From contig JAFYGB010000019.1 in assembly GCA_017543445.1 (NCBI GenBank), forward strand, positions 124,001-188,000: DNA of 64,000 nt, given 5' to 3'. Shown in pieces: positions 37,113 to 46,916 of the stretch; the first letter of the stretch is position 1, and each line of letters begins with the position of its first letter. Both the position numbers and the translations under genes were made by a program. Source of the stretch: Lachnospiraceae bacterium (GTDB lineage: Bacteria; Bacillota; Clostridia; Lachnospirales; Lachnospiraceae). The notes under the pieces are model-generated. The model ran no database searches. It worked only from the letters and a program-made list of their open reading frames with translations, and was not told the origin of the DNA.

Positions 37113-39767
37113 TCAATCTTCCTTGGTTTCTTCGTTTTGTGTGTTTGTTGTTTCGGAAGCATCTTCCGGCCCGGCAGGAACTGCCTTTGCTGTCAGCTGC
37201 TCCGTCTTCGGATCCAGATCGATCAGGATCGAATCGCCCATGGACAGGGAACCTTCCAGGATCAGCTTTGCGGCCAATGTCTCAACGTGCTTCTGCAGGA
37301 AACGCTTCAGCGGACGTGCGCCGTAAGCAGGATCGTAACCCTCGTCGATAACGTACTGCTTCGCTTCCGGAGTCAGTTTGATCACGAGCTGCTTCTCCAC
37401 CAGACGTTTATTGACCGAAGCCAGCATCAGATCCATGATGCCCGTGATGTTCTCCTTCGTAAGCGGCTTAAAGAGGATCGTCTCGTCGAGACGGTTCAGA
37501 AATTCCGGACGGAAATGCTCACGCAGGTCATTATAGACCATTTCCTTCGCGTCCTCGCTGATCACACCATCCTCATCGATGCCGTCCAGCAGATACTGTG
37601 AACCGATGTTACTGGTAAGAATGATTACCGTGTTCTTAAAATCGACGGTACGGCCCTGAGAGTCGGTTACACGACCATCGTCGAGAATTTGTAAGAGGAT
37701 ATTGAAAACGTCGGCGTGGGCCTTCTCTACCTCATCAAAGAGGATAACCGAATAAGGTTTTCTACGTACGGCCTCGGTCAGCTGACCACCCTCCTCATAG
37801 CCAACGTATCCGGGCGGCGCTCCGATCAAACGGGATACGGAGTGCTTCTCCATGTATTCCGTCATGTCCAGACGCACCATGTTGTTCTCATCGTCAAAGA
37901 GGTTCTGGGCCAATGCCTTCGCCAGTTCGGTCTTACCAACACCGGTAGGTCCCAGGAACAGGAAGGAACCGATGGGCTTACCGGGATCCTTGATACCCGC
38001 ACGCGAACGAATGATCGCTTCGGAGACCTTCGTGACCGCATCGTCCTGGCCAATGACTCTCTTATGAAGTTCTTCGTCCAGGTGCAGGGTCTTATTTCGC
38101 TCACTCTCGTTGAGCTTCGTGACCGGAATGTTGGTCCAACGGGACACGATGATTCCGATCTCTTCCTCGGTCACGGCTTCGTGTACCAGTGAATAATCAT
38201 GCTTCTGCTGTGCCTCTTCGGCCGCCGCCAGACGCTTCTGCGCATCCGGCAACTTACCATACTGCAGCTCAGCCGCTTTCTCCAGGTTGTATTCCTGCAT
38301 CGCCGCCTGAATCTGCTTATTGATATCTTCGATCTCTTCACGGATGACGGAAATGGATTCGAGCTGTTTTTTCTCCTCTTCCCACTTCGCCATCTGGATA
38401 TTCAATTCTTCACGCTTCTTCGTGAGTTCTTCGGACAGTTCCGCCAGACGCTCACGGGACAGCTTATCCGTCTCTTTCTTCAGAGCCGCCTCTTCGATCT
38501 CCATCTGCATGACCTTACGGGAGATCTCATCAAGATCTGCCGGCATGGAGTCGAGCTCGGTCTTTACCATCGCGCACGCCTCGTCCACGAGGTCGATCGC
38601 CTTATCCGGAAGGAAACGGTCGGAAATGTAACGATTGGACAATGTAGCCGCTGCCACGAGGGCACCGTCTGTGATCTTTACGCCGTGGAATACTTCGTAG
38701 CGCTCCTTCAGACCACGCAGGATGGAAATGGTATCCTCTACGGAAGGCTCATCGACCAGAACAGGCTGGAAACGACGCTCCAGGGCCGGATCCTTCTCGA
38801 TGTACTGACGATACTCATCCAGTGTCGTCGCACCGATACAACGCAGCTCACCACGCGCGAGCATGGGTTTCAGCATGTTGCTGGCATCCATGGCGCCGTC
38901 GGTCTTACCTGCGCCTACGATCAGGTGAAGTTCATCGATGAACAGGATGATCTGGCCATCGCTGTTCTTAACTTCTTCGAGTACGGACTTCAGTCTCTCC
39001 TCGAACTCACCACGGTACTTCGCGCCTGCGACCAGTGCGCCCATATCGAGGGAGAAGATCTTCTTATCCTTTAAGGCCTGCGGAACGTCGCCGCGTACGA
39101 TACGCTGCGCCAGACCTTCGATGACCGCGGTCTTACCGACACCCGGCTCACCGATCAGACACGGGTTATTTTTTGCCTTACGGGACAGGATACGCACGAT
39201 ACGACGGATCTCTTCATCACGTCCGATAACGGGGTCCATCTTCTGCTGGCGTGCCTTCTCCACGAGCTCGGTACCGTATTTCTCGAGAGACTCGTAAGTC
39301 GCCTCAGGATTATCGGTCGTCACGCGTTGATTACCGCGGACGGACTTCAAGGCCATCAAAAAACCTTCGCGGTTTACCCCGAAGTCACGGAACAATGTCT
39401 TGGTATCACCGGCACTGTATTTGATTAAAGACAGGAACAGATGCTCGACGGATGTATAGTCGTCGCCCATCAGTTTCGCCTCGTCCTCCGCGCTGATGAT
39501 TACTTTATTCAACGGGCCGGAAAAGTATACCTGTACGTCTCCGGATACCTTTACCTTCTTCTCAATGATCTCCTCAACGCGCTGCTGCAAGAGCTTCGGG
39601 TCAATGGCCATCTTCTCCAGAAGTTTCGCGATCAGGCTGTCTTCCTGCTGCAGCAAAGCCAGCAAAAAGTGCTCCTGTTCGATCTGCTGGTTCCCGTATT
39701 TATACGCCAGCTTCTCACTCTGCTGAACCGCTTCGGTAGACTTTTGTGTAAATCTGCTGATATTCAT
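37113..39767 (-). CDS. clpB: ATP-dependent disaggregase ClpB
   Basis: A ring-forming AAA+ chaperone that pulls aggregated proteins apart with DnaK. The 884-aa protein has the Clp N domain, AAA1 with GEPGVGKT near residue 205, the coiled-coil middle domain (about 405-530), AAA2 with GPTGVGKT near residue 605 and the D2-small domain. An acidic Glu/Thr tail follows. ATG 39767 sits nine bases after AAGGAG; the earlier ATG at 39776 touches the ribosome site. A perfect CIRCE element upstream indicates HrcA heat-shock control. Confidence 0.97.
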   Translation of the reverse strand: MNISRFTQKSTEAVQQSEKLAYKYGNQQIEQEHFLLALLQQEDSLIAKLLEKMAIDPKLLQQRVEEIIEKKVKVSGDVQVYFSGPLNKVIISAEDEAKLMGDDYTSVEHLFLSLIKYSAGDTKTLFRDFGVNREGFLMALKSVRGNQRVTTDNPEATYESLEKYGTELVEKARQQKMDPVIGRDEEIRRIVRILSRKAKNNPCLIGEPGVGKTAVIEGLAQRIVRGDVPQALKDKKIFSLDMGALVAGAKYRGEFEERLKSVLEEVKNSDGQIILFIDELHLIVGAGKTDGAMDASNMLKPMLARGELRCIGATTLDEYRQYIEKDPALERRFQPVLVDEPSVEDTISILRGLKERYEVFHGVKITDGALVAAATLSNRYISDRFLPDKAIDLVDEACAMVKTELDSMPADLDEISRKVMQMEIEEAALKKETDKLSRERLAELSEELTKKREELNIQMAKWEEEKKQLESISVIREEIEDINKQIQAAMQEYNLEKAAELQYGKLPDAQKRLAAAEEAQQKHDYSLVHEAVTEEEIGIIVSRWTNIPVTKLNESERNKTLHLDEELHKRVIGQDDAVTKVSEAIIRSRAGIKDPGKPIGSFLFLGPTGVGKTELAKALAQNLFDDENNMVRLDMTEYMEKHSVSRLIGAPPGYVGYEEGGQLTEAVRRKPYSVILFDEVEKAHADVFNILLQILDDGRVTDSQGRTVDFKNTVIILTSNIGSQYLLDGIDEDGVISEDAKEMVYNDLREHFRPEFLNRLDETILFKPLTKENITGIMDLMLASVNKRLVEKQLVIKLTPEAKQYVIDEGYDPAYGARPLKRFLQKHVETLAAKLILEGSLSMGDSILIDLDPKTEQLTAKAVPAGPEDASETTNTQNEETKED

Positions 39768-39788
39768 AAATGTCATCTCCTTATCGGA

Positions 39789-39815
39789 TTAGCACTCTTA
39801 GCATGCGAGTGCTAA
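39789..39815 (-). promoter_or_regulatory. CIRCE operator (HrcA binding site)
   Basis: The inverted repeat TTAGCACTC - 9 nt - GAGTGCTAA is identical to the consensus in both arms. It lies just upstream of the clpB ribosome site. In this phylum CIRCE is best known from groESL and dnaK operons, so here clpB appears to belong to the HrcA regulon. Confidence 0.97.
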
Positions 39816-39826
39816 TGTCTATATAA

Positions 39827-39855
39827 GTTTTACTACATTTTTCCAAAAAAGTAAA
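39827..39855 (-). promoter_or_regulatory. Candidate clpB promoter
   Basis: On the minus strand, TTTACT (39850-39855) and TAAAAC (39827-39832) are 17 nt apart, placing the start point next to the CIRCE element so that bound HrcA would block initiation. A TATATA a few bases downstream is an alternative -10. Confidence 0.5.
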
Positions 39856-39918
39856 GAGCCTTTTCTAACTTTTTTCCGTCTTTTCTGGGTTATTATTCTT
39901 AAATTCAGTCGAAATCTC

Positions 39919-39947
39919 TTGTATTTTTTCGCATTTCCCCTTATAAT
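39919..39947 (+). promoter_or_regulatory. Promoter of the PH-domain gene
   Basis: TTGTAT (39919-39924) and TATAAT (39942-39947) with a 17-nt spacer on the plus strand, about 50 nt before the start codon. Confidence 0.85.
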
Positions 39948-40002
39948 TTAATCAAGATATGCAGGGCATGCTGATTTGCGTATCGGGAAGGAGAATAAGA
40001 TT

Positions 40003-40473
40003 ATGTCAAAAGCTACCATGACAGCGGCTGAGCCCGAGATCATCTGGAAGGATCGCAAACACCATATGTGGTTCCCGCTTAGTTTCGATAGATATCGCGT
40101 TTCGCAGGATCGTCTCTACACAGAGAAAGGTTTCTTCTCTTCCACGTACGACGAGCTCCTGCTCTATCGTGTGATCGACCTTAAACTTCGCAGGAATCTC
40201 CTGCAAAAGATCTTCGGAACCGGTTCCGTAACCATCTGCACGAAGGCAGATACCGACCACGAGATCGTTCTTAAGAACATCAAACGTCCGCTCGCGGTAA
40301 AGAACCTGATATCCGAACTGGTCGAGACGGCCCGTGATAAGAAACGCGTTGTCGGAAAAGAATTCTTCAGCATGGAGGGCGGCTCGCACACTGACATAGA
40401 TGGCTCGCTCTTCGGCGATGATCCCGACATCGAGTTGAGCGGGGCCTATGACGATGGTGATATGGATGAATAA
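40003..40473 (+). CDS. Bacterial PH-domain protein
   Basis: The only plus-strand gene supported here. The 156-aa protein has a beta-rich core, KHHMWFPLSFDRYRVSQDRLYTEKGFFSSTYDELLLYRVIDL by position (residues 19-60), then TGSVTICTKADTDHEIVLKNIKRP, which matches the bacterial PH (DUF304-like) pattern, and an acidic tail (DDPDIELSGAYDDGDMDE). Unlike many relatives it has no membrane segment. ATG 40003 follows GGAAGGAG; it is divergent from clpB and ends at a strong terminator. Role unknown. Confidence 0.8.
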   Translation: MSKATMTAAEPEIIWKDRKHHMWFPLSFDRYRVSQDRLYTEKGFFSSTYDELLLYRVIDLKLRRNLLQKIFGTGSVTICTKADTDHEIVLKNIKRPLAVKNLISELVETARDKKRVVGKEFFSMEGGSHTDIDGSLFGDDPDIELSGAYDDGDMDE

Positions 40474-40507
40474 GTAAATCCATTCGTTTGATCATAAGAA
40501 ACTTCAA

Positions 40508-40550
40508 AGCCGGTGGCTTCCACGAACGTGGCAGCCACCGGCTGTTGTAT
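40508..40550. terminator. Bidirectional terminator between PH-domain and DUF6273-type genes
   Basis: Arms AGCCGGTGGCT (40508-40518) and AGCCACCGGCT (40533-40543), extended by CCAC/GTGG inside. A T-rich stretch (GTTGTATTTT) follows on the plus strand, and it lies just after the stop of the convergent minus-strand gene. Confidence 0.88.
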
Positions 40551-40563
40551 TTTATGGTCTTCT

Positions 40564-41337
40564 TTATGGTTCTATCTTTAACCACATGGCCGGGCGTACG
40601 GCAAATGACCTGCCGCTGACGCGCTCGCCATTGGTGTAAACTACACCCTTTTTGCCGACCACTGCGGCATAGGTAGCAGAAGCTCCCGGTGTGCGCAGCC
40701 ACCAGCTGCAATTATCGTTGAACGTAGTAGGAATCATACTTGACGCATAGAAATATGGCGTTCCTTTACATTCCGAACTCAAAAGCGAACCATAGGTATA
40801 ATACTTTGATGCTTCTTTGCAGCTTAACAGAAAGATCGCATCTTCGGTATCAAGTCCGACCGGAGTATCATGATCGGGGTTTTTATCCGCTGCAACTGGT
40901 AAGGACAGTATCTTCTCCTGCTGTTCGCGGCTGAATGCACTGTTTAGGAAGTCATTGTTTAACCATGCCCGGATCGAACTGGTCTCCCAGGTCACATCTT
41001 CATTTTGGGAATGATAGGGTTGATGTTCCAGGGCATATCTGCTGATCACCAGCATACGGTCTTGCTTCACCTCCAGGATCTGCCATTCGATATCCTCTTT
41101 ACCGTTTTGCAGATCATTATCCTGTTCATACGAACCGAAGGTTATAAAATCCCCAACATTACCCGCTTTAACTTCTGCATCGGAATACGGACCCAATGTA
41201 GTATTTCCGGTACTCCATGGACGTGTCGTCTCACGTTGCCAAGCATTTTCTTCATTTCCCATATCTTTGACGAGTAAGTATAACTTGATCACGGAAACAA
41301 CGATAAACACGAGAACCAAATAGGCGACGAACATCAA
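40564..41337 (-). CDS. Membrane-anchored DUF6273-type protein; start region frameshifted
   Basis: One N-terminal membrane segment (FVAYLVLVFIVVSVIKLYLLV), then an extracellular domain with DFITFGSYEQDND, IEWQILEV, SIRAWLNNDFLNSAFS and a closing CSWWLRTPG...FAVRPAMWLK, the hallmark of DUF6273 proteins. The only good ribosome site (AAAGGAGGAG) serves ATG 41365, which after seven A runs into TGA; with six A the frame would read MKKDTRDVILMFVAYLV into this protein. As sequenced the frame has only TTG 41337 or ATG 41334, without a ribosome site. Function of the domain is unknown. Confidence 0.75.
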   Translation of the reverse strand: MMFVAYLVLVFIVVSVIKLYLLVKDMGNEENAWQRETTRPWSTGNTTLGPYSDAEVKAGNVGDFITFGSYEQDNDLQNGKEDIEWQILEVKQDRMLVISRYALEHQPYHSQNEDVTWETSSIRAWLNNDFLNSAFSREQQEKILSLPVAADKNPDHDTPVGLDTEDAIFLLSCKEASKYYTYGSLLSSECKGTPYFYASSMIPTTFNDNCSWWLRTPGASATYAAVVGKKGVVYTNGERVSGRSFAVRPAMWLKIEP

Positions 41338-41427
41338 TATAACGTCACGTGTGTCTTTTTTTCATAATTTCTCCTCCTTTAATTTCCTTTGTTTTCTCTT
41401 CTTCACTTCTCTCACTTGTATAGCAGA

Positions 41428-41456
41428 AGCATAACATAGGAGGACATAGGAATCAA
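41428..41456 (-). promoter_or_regulatory. Candidate promoter for the DUF6273-type gene
   Basis: On the minus strand, TTGATT (41451-41456) and TATGCT (41428-41433) are 17 nt apart, about 65 nt before ATG 41365. The spacer holds two CCTATGT copies. Confidence 0.45.
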
Positions 41457-41497
41457 GTAATATCGTATTTGCAAGCCAATGCATATCCTAACAAAAT

Positions 41498-41537
41498 GCC
41501 CCGTCCGTATTAGGTTTTCACCTTCGACGAACGGGGC
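41498..41537 (-). terminator. Terminator of the purE-purM-purN-purD run
   Basis: A 10-bp stem (GCCCCGTTCG / CGGACGGGGC) with an inner AGGT/ACCT pairing, then ATTTTGTT on the minus strand, 22 nt after the purD stop. Confidence 0.88.
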
Positions 41538-41558
41538 TGATCATCTTAATTCAATTCT

Positions 41559-42830
41559 TTATGCTTCATCGATCGCTTTACCGATGTCGTTACGCATGTA
41601 TTTGTTGCCGAAACATACAAGTTTTGTAGCTGCATATGCATTCGCACGGGCTGTCTTCAGGTCGGGACCGATCGCGGTCACGCCGAGGACACGTCCTCCG
41701 TTCGTCACGATCTTATCGCCGTCGAATTTGGAACCTGCATGGAACACAAACTTATCGGTTGCTCCGTCGAAGTTCTCCAGGCCCTTGATCTCGAAACCCT
41801 TCTGGTAGGAAACCGGATAACCGTCCGATGCCAGAACGACGCAAACCGCTGCATTGTCCGCAAAGGAAAGCTCGATCTTATCGAGGGTTCCGTCTACGCA
41901 AGCCTCGAATACTTCCATGATGTCGTTCTCCATACGAGGCAGAACGACCTGTGTCTCGGGATCGCCGAAACGCGCGTTGAACTCGAGAACCTTCGGGCAC
42001 TCAGGTGTCAGCATCAGGCCGAAGAAGATCACGCCCTTAAACTCGCGACCTTCGGCTGCCATGGCGTCTACGGTCTTCTGGTAAATGTTCTCACGGCAGA
42101 ATTTGTCGACCTCCTCGGTATAGAAGGGGCTCGGGGAAAATGTTCCCATACCACCGGTGTTCAGGCCCTGGTCGCCGTCCTTCGCGCGCTTATGATCCTG
42201 CGCGCTCGTCATGATGCGGATGGTCTTACCATCCGTAAAACTAAGCACGGAAACCTCGCGTCCGGTCATGAACTCCTCGACAACGATGGTGTCGCCTGCA
42301 CTGCCGAACTGACGATCCAGCATCAGCGTCTTTACGCCCTCGATCGCCTCTTCACGTGTGTTGCAGATAAGAACGCCCTTACCGAGAGCCAGGCCGTCTG
42401 CCTTCAGAACGGTCGGGATCGGGCAAGTCTTCACATACTCCAGCGCAGCTTCAGGACTGTGGAAGGTTTCATATGCTGCCGTAGGAATACCGTACTTCTT
42501 CATAAGATCCTTCGAGAAAGCCTTTGAGCCTTCCAGGATCGCTGCGTTCTTACGCGGTCCGAAAACGCGGATATTCGCCTCTTCGAACTTATCTACGATA
42601 CCGCCTACCAGCGGATCGTCCGGCCCTACGATCACGAAATCGATGCCTTCTTCTTTCGCGAAAGCGACCATCTTATCAAATTCCATAACACCGATCGGCA
42701 CACAGGTCGCGATCTTCGCGATGCCCGCATTGCCCGGTGCACAATACAATTTCGTTACGCGCGGGCTCTGGGAGACCTTCCATGCGATCGCATGCTCACG
42801 GCCGCCGCCGCCAACGATCAATACTTTCAT
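41559..42830 (-). CDS. purD: Phosphoribosylamine-glycine ligase
   Basis: Second step of purine synthesis: joins glycine to phosphoribosylamine with ATP. The 423-aa ATP-grasp enzyme starts MKVLIVGGGGREHAIAWK and has LKADGLALGKGV near residue 145, and the metal-binding EFNARFGDPETQ near residue 285. Normal length. Last gene of the run, 18 nt after purN. Confidence 0.97.
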   Translation of the reverse strand: MKVLIVGGGGREHAIAWKVSQSPRVTKLYCAPGNAGIAKIATCVPIGVMEFDKMVAFAKEEGIDFVIVGPDDPLVGGIVDKFEEANIRVFGPRKNAAILEGSKAFSKDLMKKYGIPTAAYETFHSPEAALEYVKTCPIPTVLKADGLALGKGVLICNTREEAIEGVKTLMLDRQFGSAGDTIVVEEFMTGREVSVLSFTDGKTIRIMTSAQDHKRAKDGDQGLNTGGMGTFSPSPFYTEEVDKFCRENIYQKTVDAMAAEGREFKGVIFFGLMLTPECPKVLEFNARFGDPETQVVLPRMENDIMEVFEACVDGTLDKIELSFADNAAVCVVLASDGYPVSYQKGFEIKGLENFDGATDKFVFHAGSKFDGDKIVTNGGRVLGVTAIGPDLKTARANAYAATKLVCFGNKYMRNDIGKAIDEA

Positions 42831-42848
42831 CTTTTCGTTCCTCCGTTA

Positions 42849-43493
42849 TCACTGTTTGATCTTAACGGTCCGCGTTTCGGGATCGACCGAAACCAGGCCG
42901 CGGGAAATGTACTCGATCGCCTTCGGCAGAATGATCCACTCCGCCTGCTCCATTACACGAAGCTGCAGGCTCTTCGGCGTGTCGTCCTGTAAAACCTCGA
43001 CTGCTTTCTGGAAAATGATGGGGCCGGTATCGGTTCCCTCATCCACAAAATGTACAGTCGCACCGGTCACCTTCACGCCACGCGCCAGCACCGCCTCATG
43101 CACCTTCAGCCCGTAATAGCCGGTTCCGCAAAACGACGGGATCAGCGAGGGATGAATGTTGATGATGCGGTCTTTGTAAGCCCGGATCATGGCCTTCGGG
43201 ATGATCACCAGGAAGCCGGCCGCTACAACGAGATCGACGTTATATGAAACGACCGCCTCGGTAAGCGCGTTCTCGAAATCGAGACGCGAGGTGAAATTCT
43301 TCGGGGAAATGCATTTCGCCGGAATTCCCGCATTCTCCGCGCGGGTAAGCGCGTATGCATTCGCGTTGTTGCTGATCACGAACGAGATCTCGGTATTCGG
43401 GATATCGCCATTTTTAACGGCATCCATGATGGCCTGCAGGTTCGTCCCGCCGCCGCTCACCAAAACGCCGATCTTAAACTTTGATGCGGACAT
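42849..43493 (-). CDS. purN: Phosphoribosylglycinamide formyltransferase
   Basis: It formylates GAR from 10-formyl-THF. The 214-aa protein has GVLVSGGGTNLQAI (residues 9-22), the catalytic region IINIHPSLIPSFCG with His near residue 114, and HFVDEGTDTGPII near residue 140. The formyl donor is produced by fhs at 3360. Confidence 0.96.
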   Translation of the reverse strand: MSASKFKIGVLVSGGGTNLQAIMDAVKNGDIPNTEISFVISNNANAYALTRAENAGIPAKCISPKNFTSRLDFENALTEAVVSYNVDLVVAAGFLVIIPKAMIRAYKDRIINIHPSLIPSFCGTGYYGLKVHEAVLARGVKVTGATVHFVDEGTDTGPIIFQKAVEVLQDDTPKSLQLRVMEQAEWIILPKAIEYISRGLVSVDPETRTVKIKQ

Positions 43494-43550
43494 AGTCGCA
43501 CTCCTTATAAGTTTCGATTTATGTTAGTTTCGAAGTTCTTGATTCATCGA

Positions 43551-44576
43551 TCAGATGAGTTTTACGCCCTTCTCACCTGCGATCACACGGCCGACAACGT
43601 AAGCCTTCTCGCCTGCGCTCTCGAGAGCCTTCAAGGTCGCATCGACATCCTTCGGCTCGATCGCCAAAACCATGCCGAGGCCCATGTTGAAGGTGTTATA
43701 CATCATCTTCTCTTCGATGTCGCCGACCTTCTGCATGAGTTTGAAGATCGGAAGTACAGGATAGCTGTCCTTCTTCACTTCTGCACATACGCCATCGGGC
43801 AGCATACGCGGGATGTTCTCATAGAAACCGCCGCCGGTGATGTGGCTGCAGCCCTTGATCGTAACGCCGCTTTCCTTTACTGCGCGAAGTGCCTTAACGT
43901 AGATGCGGGTGGGTGTGATCAATGTCTCGCCTAAGGTTGCGCCCAGCTCATCATAGTACGTATTCAAGGACTCTTTCGTCATCTCAAATACCTTACGTAC
44001 CAGTGAGAAACCGTTCGAATGAACACCGCTGGATGCGATGCCGACGAGAACGTCACCGGGCAGGATCGAGTCACCGGTGATCATATCCTTACGGTCTACC
44101 AGGCCTACGGAAAAACCCGCCAGATCGTACTCATCCTCGGGCATAAGTCCGGGATGCTCTGCGGTCTCACCTCCGACCAGAGCACAATCCGACTGCACGC
44201 AGCCATCCGCTACACCCTTCACGATCTGTGCGATCTTCTCAGGATAGTTCTTACCGCATGCGATATAATCCAGGAAAAACAGGGGCTCGCCGCCGGCGCA
44301 TGCAACGTCGTTTACGCACATAGCAACCGCGTCGATGCCGATGGTGTCGTGCTTATCCATGAGGAAGCACAGCTTCACCTTCGTACCACAGCCGTCGGTT
44401 CCGGACAGAAGTACCGGATCCTCCATCTCTTTGATCTTTGCCATGGAAAATGCACCGGAGAAACCGCCGATACCGCCCAATACTTCGGGACGCATGGTCT
44501 TCTTAATGTGCTCCTTCATGAGTTCGACGGACTTGTATCCGGCCTCGATGTCAACTCCTGATTTCTTGTAATCCAT
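43551..44576 (-). CDS. purM: Phosphoribosylformylglycinamidine cyclo-ligase
   Basis: AIR synthetase: closes the imidazole ring using ATP. The 341-aa protein has the N-terminal YKKSGVDIEAGYKSVELMK, the GTDGCGTKVKL segment near residue 60, VGGETAEHPG near 135 and HITGGGFYENIPRML near 245, all typical. Dimeric cytosolic enzyme. 48 nt after purE. Confidence 0.97.
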   Translation of the reverse strand: MDYKKSGVDIEAGYKSVELMKEHIKKTMRPEVLGGIGGFSGAFSMAKIKEMEDPVLLSGTDGCGTKVKLCFLMDKHDTIGIDAVAMCVNDVACAGGEPLFFLDYIACGKNYPEKIAQIVKGVADGCVQSDCALVGGETAEHPGLMPEDEYDLAGFSVGLVDRKDMITGDSILPGDVLVGIASSGVHSNGFSLVRKVFEMTKESLNTYYDELGATLGETLITPTRIYVKALRAVKESGVTIKGCSHITGGGFYENIPRMLPDGVCAEVKKDSYPVLPIFKLMQKVGDIEEKMMYNTFNMGLGMVLAIEPKDVDATLKALESAGEKAYVVGRVIAGEKGVKLI

Positions 44577-44624
44577 GTTTAATCCTCCGCTATTCTTTCA
44601 GTAGATTCGTTTATGATCAAATGA

Positions 44625-45137
44625 TCACATCTGCTCCATATAAGTTTTATAACCGATCTTCTCGATCTTTTCTTTCTTAGCAACTACGCCATCCTTCAGC
44701 TCGTCCTTATAGGCTACGATCTTTTCGTAGACCTTCTCGTCGCTGATCGCGATCATCTTCGCCGCCAGAATGCCTGCATTTGCCGCGCCATCGATCGCTA
44801 CCGTCGCTACCGGGATACCCGAGGGCATGGAAACAATGGAATACAAAGAATCGACGCCGGACAATGCTTTCGAATGGATGGGCACGCCGATGACCGGAAG
44901 CGGAAAGATCGCCGCGCACATGCCGGGCAGATGGGCCGCGCCGCCTGCTCCCGCGATAATGACCTGAAAGCCTTTATCCTTCGCTGTCTTCGCATAATCA
45001 AAGAAAATGTCGGGCATACGATGCGCCGAAATGATCGTCATCTCGTAATCGATCCCGAATTTCTCCAGCATGGCTGCTGCTTTGCTCATGATGGGCAGAT
45101 CCGAATCACTCCCCATAACAATCCCAACTTTTGCCAT
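44625..45137 (-). CDS. purE: N5-carboxyaminoimidazole ribonucleotide mutase, class I
   Basis: It moves the carboxyl group of N5-CAIR to give CAIR. The 170-aa protein has [12 protein letters not shown] (residues 9-20), SAHRMPD near residue 40 and AGAAHLPG-like [13 protein letters not shown] near residue 75. The class I signature predicts that purK exists elsewhere, since none is in the window. Confidence 0.97.
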   Translation of the reverse strand: MAKVGIVMGSDSDLPIMSKAAAMLEKFGIDYEMTIISAHRMPDIFFDYAKTAKDKGFQVIIAGAGGAAHLPGMCAAIFPLPVIGVPIHSKALSGVDSLYSIVSMPSGIPVATVAIDGAANAGILAAKMIAISDEKVYEKIVAYKDELKDGVVAKKEKIEKIGYKTYMEQM

Positions 45138-45173
45138 TTGTTAGCCTCTCTTTCCTCCCCGTAGGGCGCGTGT

Positions 45174-46229
45174 TTATAACTTGACGATATGCAGGGTCTC
45201 CAGACCTTGCTTCCGTCGGTTCTCGATGTTTGTGATCTGCTTGCGGATCCCCTCCGCCGGCAGATATTTCTGCAAAAACTGCGCGTCCGAGCGACGCTGT
45301 TTTATGAACTCCTCGGACAGTTTCGTATAGAGACCGCCGAAGCCCTGTGTATACAGTGCCGGATGATATTCGACCGCGTAGAAAGATACACGAAACGGTA
45401 AATCTTCTATCTCGGACAATGCCTTCAGGAAGAAGGGCAGTTTTACAACATTTCCGTTAAACCCGACCGTCTGGCCGACCGCATTCTCCAGCAGGTAGGC
45501 GATCACATCCGCGTAGCGGTTCTCCTCCGGATTCTGTACGATCTTCTGCATCATATGTTCATGTGCCTCTGCATCAAACGGCAGGCCGCAATAAAACGAT
45601 GCGGGATCCTCGCAGAAGCGTTGCCACAGCTCGTTTCCGCTCCGAATAAACGGAAAGCCGATGGTCTCGGGATCCGCATCCGGAGATGCTTTAAACACGC
45701 TGTCGTAACGATGTTCGATGTACGCCGGATCGTAGGCCAGATGCATGGAAACGATCTTCTCAAGGATCACTTCTCCTGAAATCTGATCAAATGCATCCTT
45801 TCGCCCTTCCAGAACTTCGCATACGTAACTCCAAACTTCCAGAGCCAGCTCCTTATAGATCAGTTCCGCACCGAACGTAAAGATCGTGCTTTCTTCCGCC
45901 AGGAAATCCGCGCATTCCGCAAATGTACGACAATCCGCACACTCACGCATCAACAGGCGAAGCGCCTGTTCGCAGTTCTCCGGAAGTTGCGTTGCCTCAT
46001 TCTTCTGCGCCGAAACACTCGCATACGAGGTCTCGTATCCTTCGGCAAATGTAGAATAGAACTTCGCAGGATCCTTCTCGCAAAGCAGGGAAAACAGCGC
46101 ACGAAAATACTGATATACCGGCTGTTCGGATGCGTCGAGTTCTTTGATCAACTCTTCGATCCGGCTGTCCGCCAGTACATCTCGTTCCATCAGTTCCGGA
46201 TCCGGGTCCGGAATACGCATGCTCTCCAC
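45174..46229 (-). CDS. Uncharacterised cytosolic protein (351 aa)
   Basis: No signal or membrane segment; acidic, helix-rich, beginning ELIKELDASEQPVYQYFRALFSLL after a Pro/Asp-rich lead. A three-Cys stretch (REC-ADCRTFAECADF, near residue 95) is the only distinctive feature. It resembles an uncharacterised family that I associate with Lachnospiraceae but cannot name with confidence. Start is GTG 46229 or ATG 46220. It lies 23 nt after the VanZ-like gene and 36 nt before purE, so it may be co-transcribed with both. Confidence 0.7.
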   Translation of the reverse strand: MESMRIPDPDPELMERDVLADSRIEELIKELDASEQPVYQYFRALFSLLCEKDPAKFYSTFAEGYETSYASVSAQKNEATQLPENCEQALRLLMRECADCRTFAECADFLAEESTIFTFGAELIYKELALEVWSYVCEVLEGRKDAFDQISGEVILEKIVSMHLAYDPAYIEHRYDSVFKASPDADPETIGFPFIRSGNELWQRFCEDPASFYCGLPFDAEAHEHMMQKIVQNPEENRYADVIAYLLENAVGQTVGFNGNVVKLPFFLKALSEIEDLPFRVSFYAVEYHPALYTQGFGGLYTKLSEEFIKQRRSDAQFLQKYLPAEGIRKQITNIENRRKQGLETLHIVKL

Positions 46230-46252
46230 GATCGCGAAGCTCCCCTCAATAA

Positions 46253-46735
46253 TTATTTTTGATTTCCGACCTTCGTTCGGCTCTCAAATCGGATCCACCG
46301 CACGATCGCACGAAAGATCCAATACAGTATGTAGCCGAGCAGGCCTCCTGTGGTATTCAGAATCAGGTCGTCCACATCAAAACAGCCCAGGTCGAAACAA
46401 AACTGCAAAGTTTCGATCAGCAGACTGGAAAACGCGGAAATCACGAAGCAAATAAGAATATTCGTTTTCTTCGGGACCGCGCATAAAAAAGCACCAAGCG
46501 GCATGAAGAGAAGCACATTTCCAAAGATATTGTAAAACATGCCACGAAAGCCTATGATATCGCGATGCTTCCAAAAGCGCTGAATTTCATGAAACGGATG
46601 TAGATTATACCGTGGTACCCGTTCGGCTGCATTTGCCATGCGTTCTCCAAAACAAGTCAGGTAGACGACGAGAGCCAGATACAGCAAAAACAGAAGAATG
46701 TAGATCCTCTTCTGTTTTTTGGATAACTGTTTCAT
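46253..46735 (-). CDS. VanZ-like membrane protein
   Basis: A 160-aa protein with four membrane segments and the VanZ family signatures NVLLFMPLGAFL (near residue 72), SLLIETLQFCFDLGCFDVDDLILNTTGGLLGY by position (residues 104-135). VanZ proteins give low-level resistance to some glycopeptides by an unclear route, but most homologues have other, unknown roles. Only 5 nt after the 50-aa gene. Confidence 0.88.
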   Translation of the reverse strand: MKQLSKKQKRIYILLFLLYLALVVYLTCFGERMANAAERVPRYNLHPFHEIQRFWKHRDIIGFRGMFYNIFGNVLLFMPLGAFLCAVPKKTNILICFVISAFSSLLIETLQFCFDLGCFDVDDLILNTTGGLLGYILYWIFRAIVRWIRFESRTKVGNQK

Positions 46736-46740
46736 GTTTC

Positions 46741-46893
46741 TCAGAATGTGATGGTCTTGCGGTTAATGAGCATCCGCGCTCCGTTAACGATCGCAACAAC
46801 ACCGGTTGCTACACCTGCAACAATAATAATGATACCGACTGCAATATTAGCCGCGCCGGATGCTGTCAATGAACGATATAATTTCTCTCCCAT
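46741..46893 (-). CDS. Small single-span membrane protein (50 aa)
   Basis: Reads MGEKLYRSLTASGAANIAVG, then a hydrophobic Ile/Val/Gly stretch (residues 17-38) and a basic tail NRKTITF. ATG 46893 is preceded by AAGGAG at seven bases. It sits between pyrE (23 nt) and the VanZ-like gene. Good ribosome site, membrane-like composition and tight packing support a real gene; function unknown. Confidence 0.75.
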   Translation of the reverse strand: MGEKLYRSLTASGAANIAVGIIIIVAGVATGVVAIVNGARMLINRKTITF

Positions 46894-46916
46894 AGTTTTC
46901 TCCTTCTCTTTATCTT

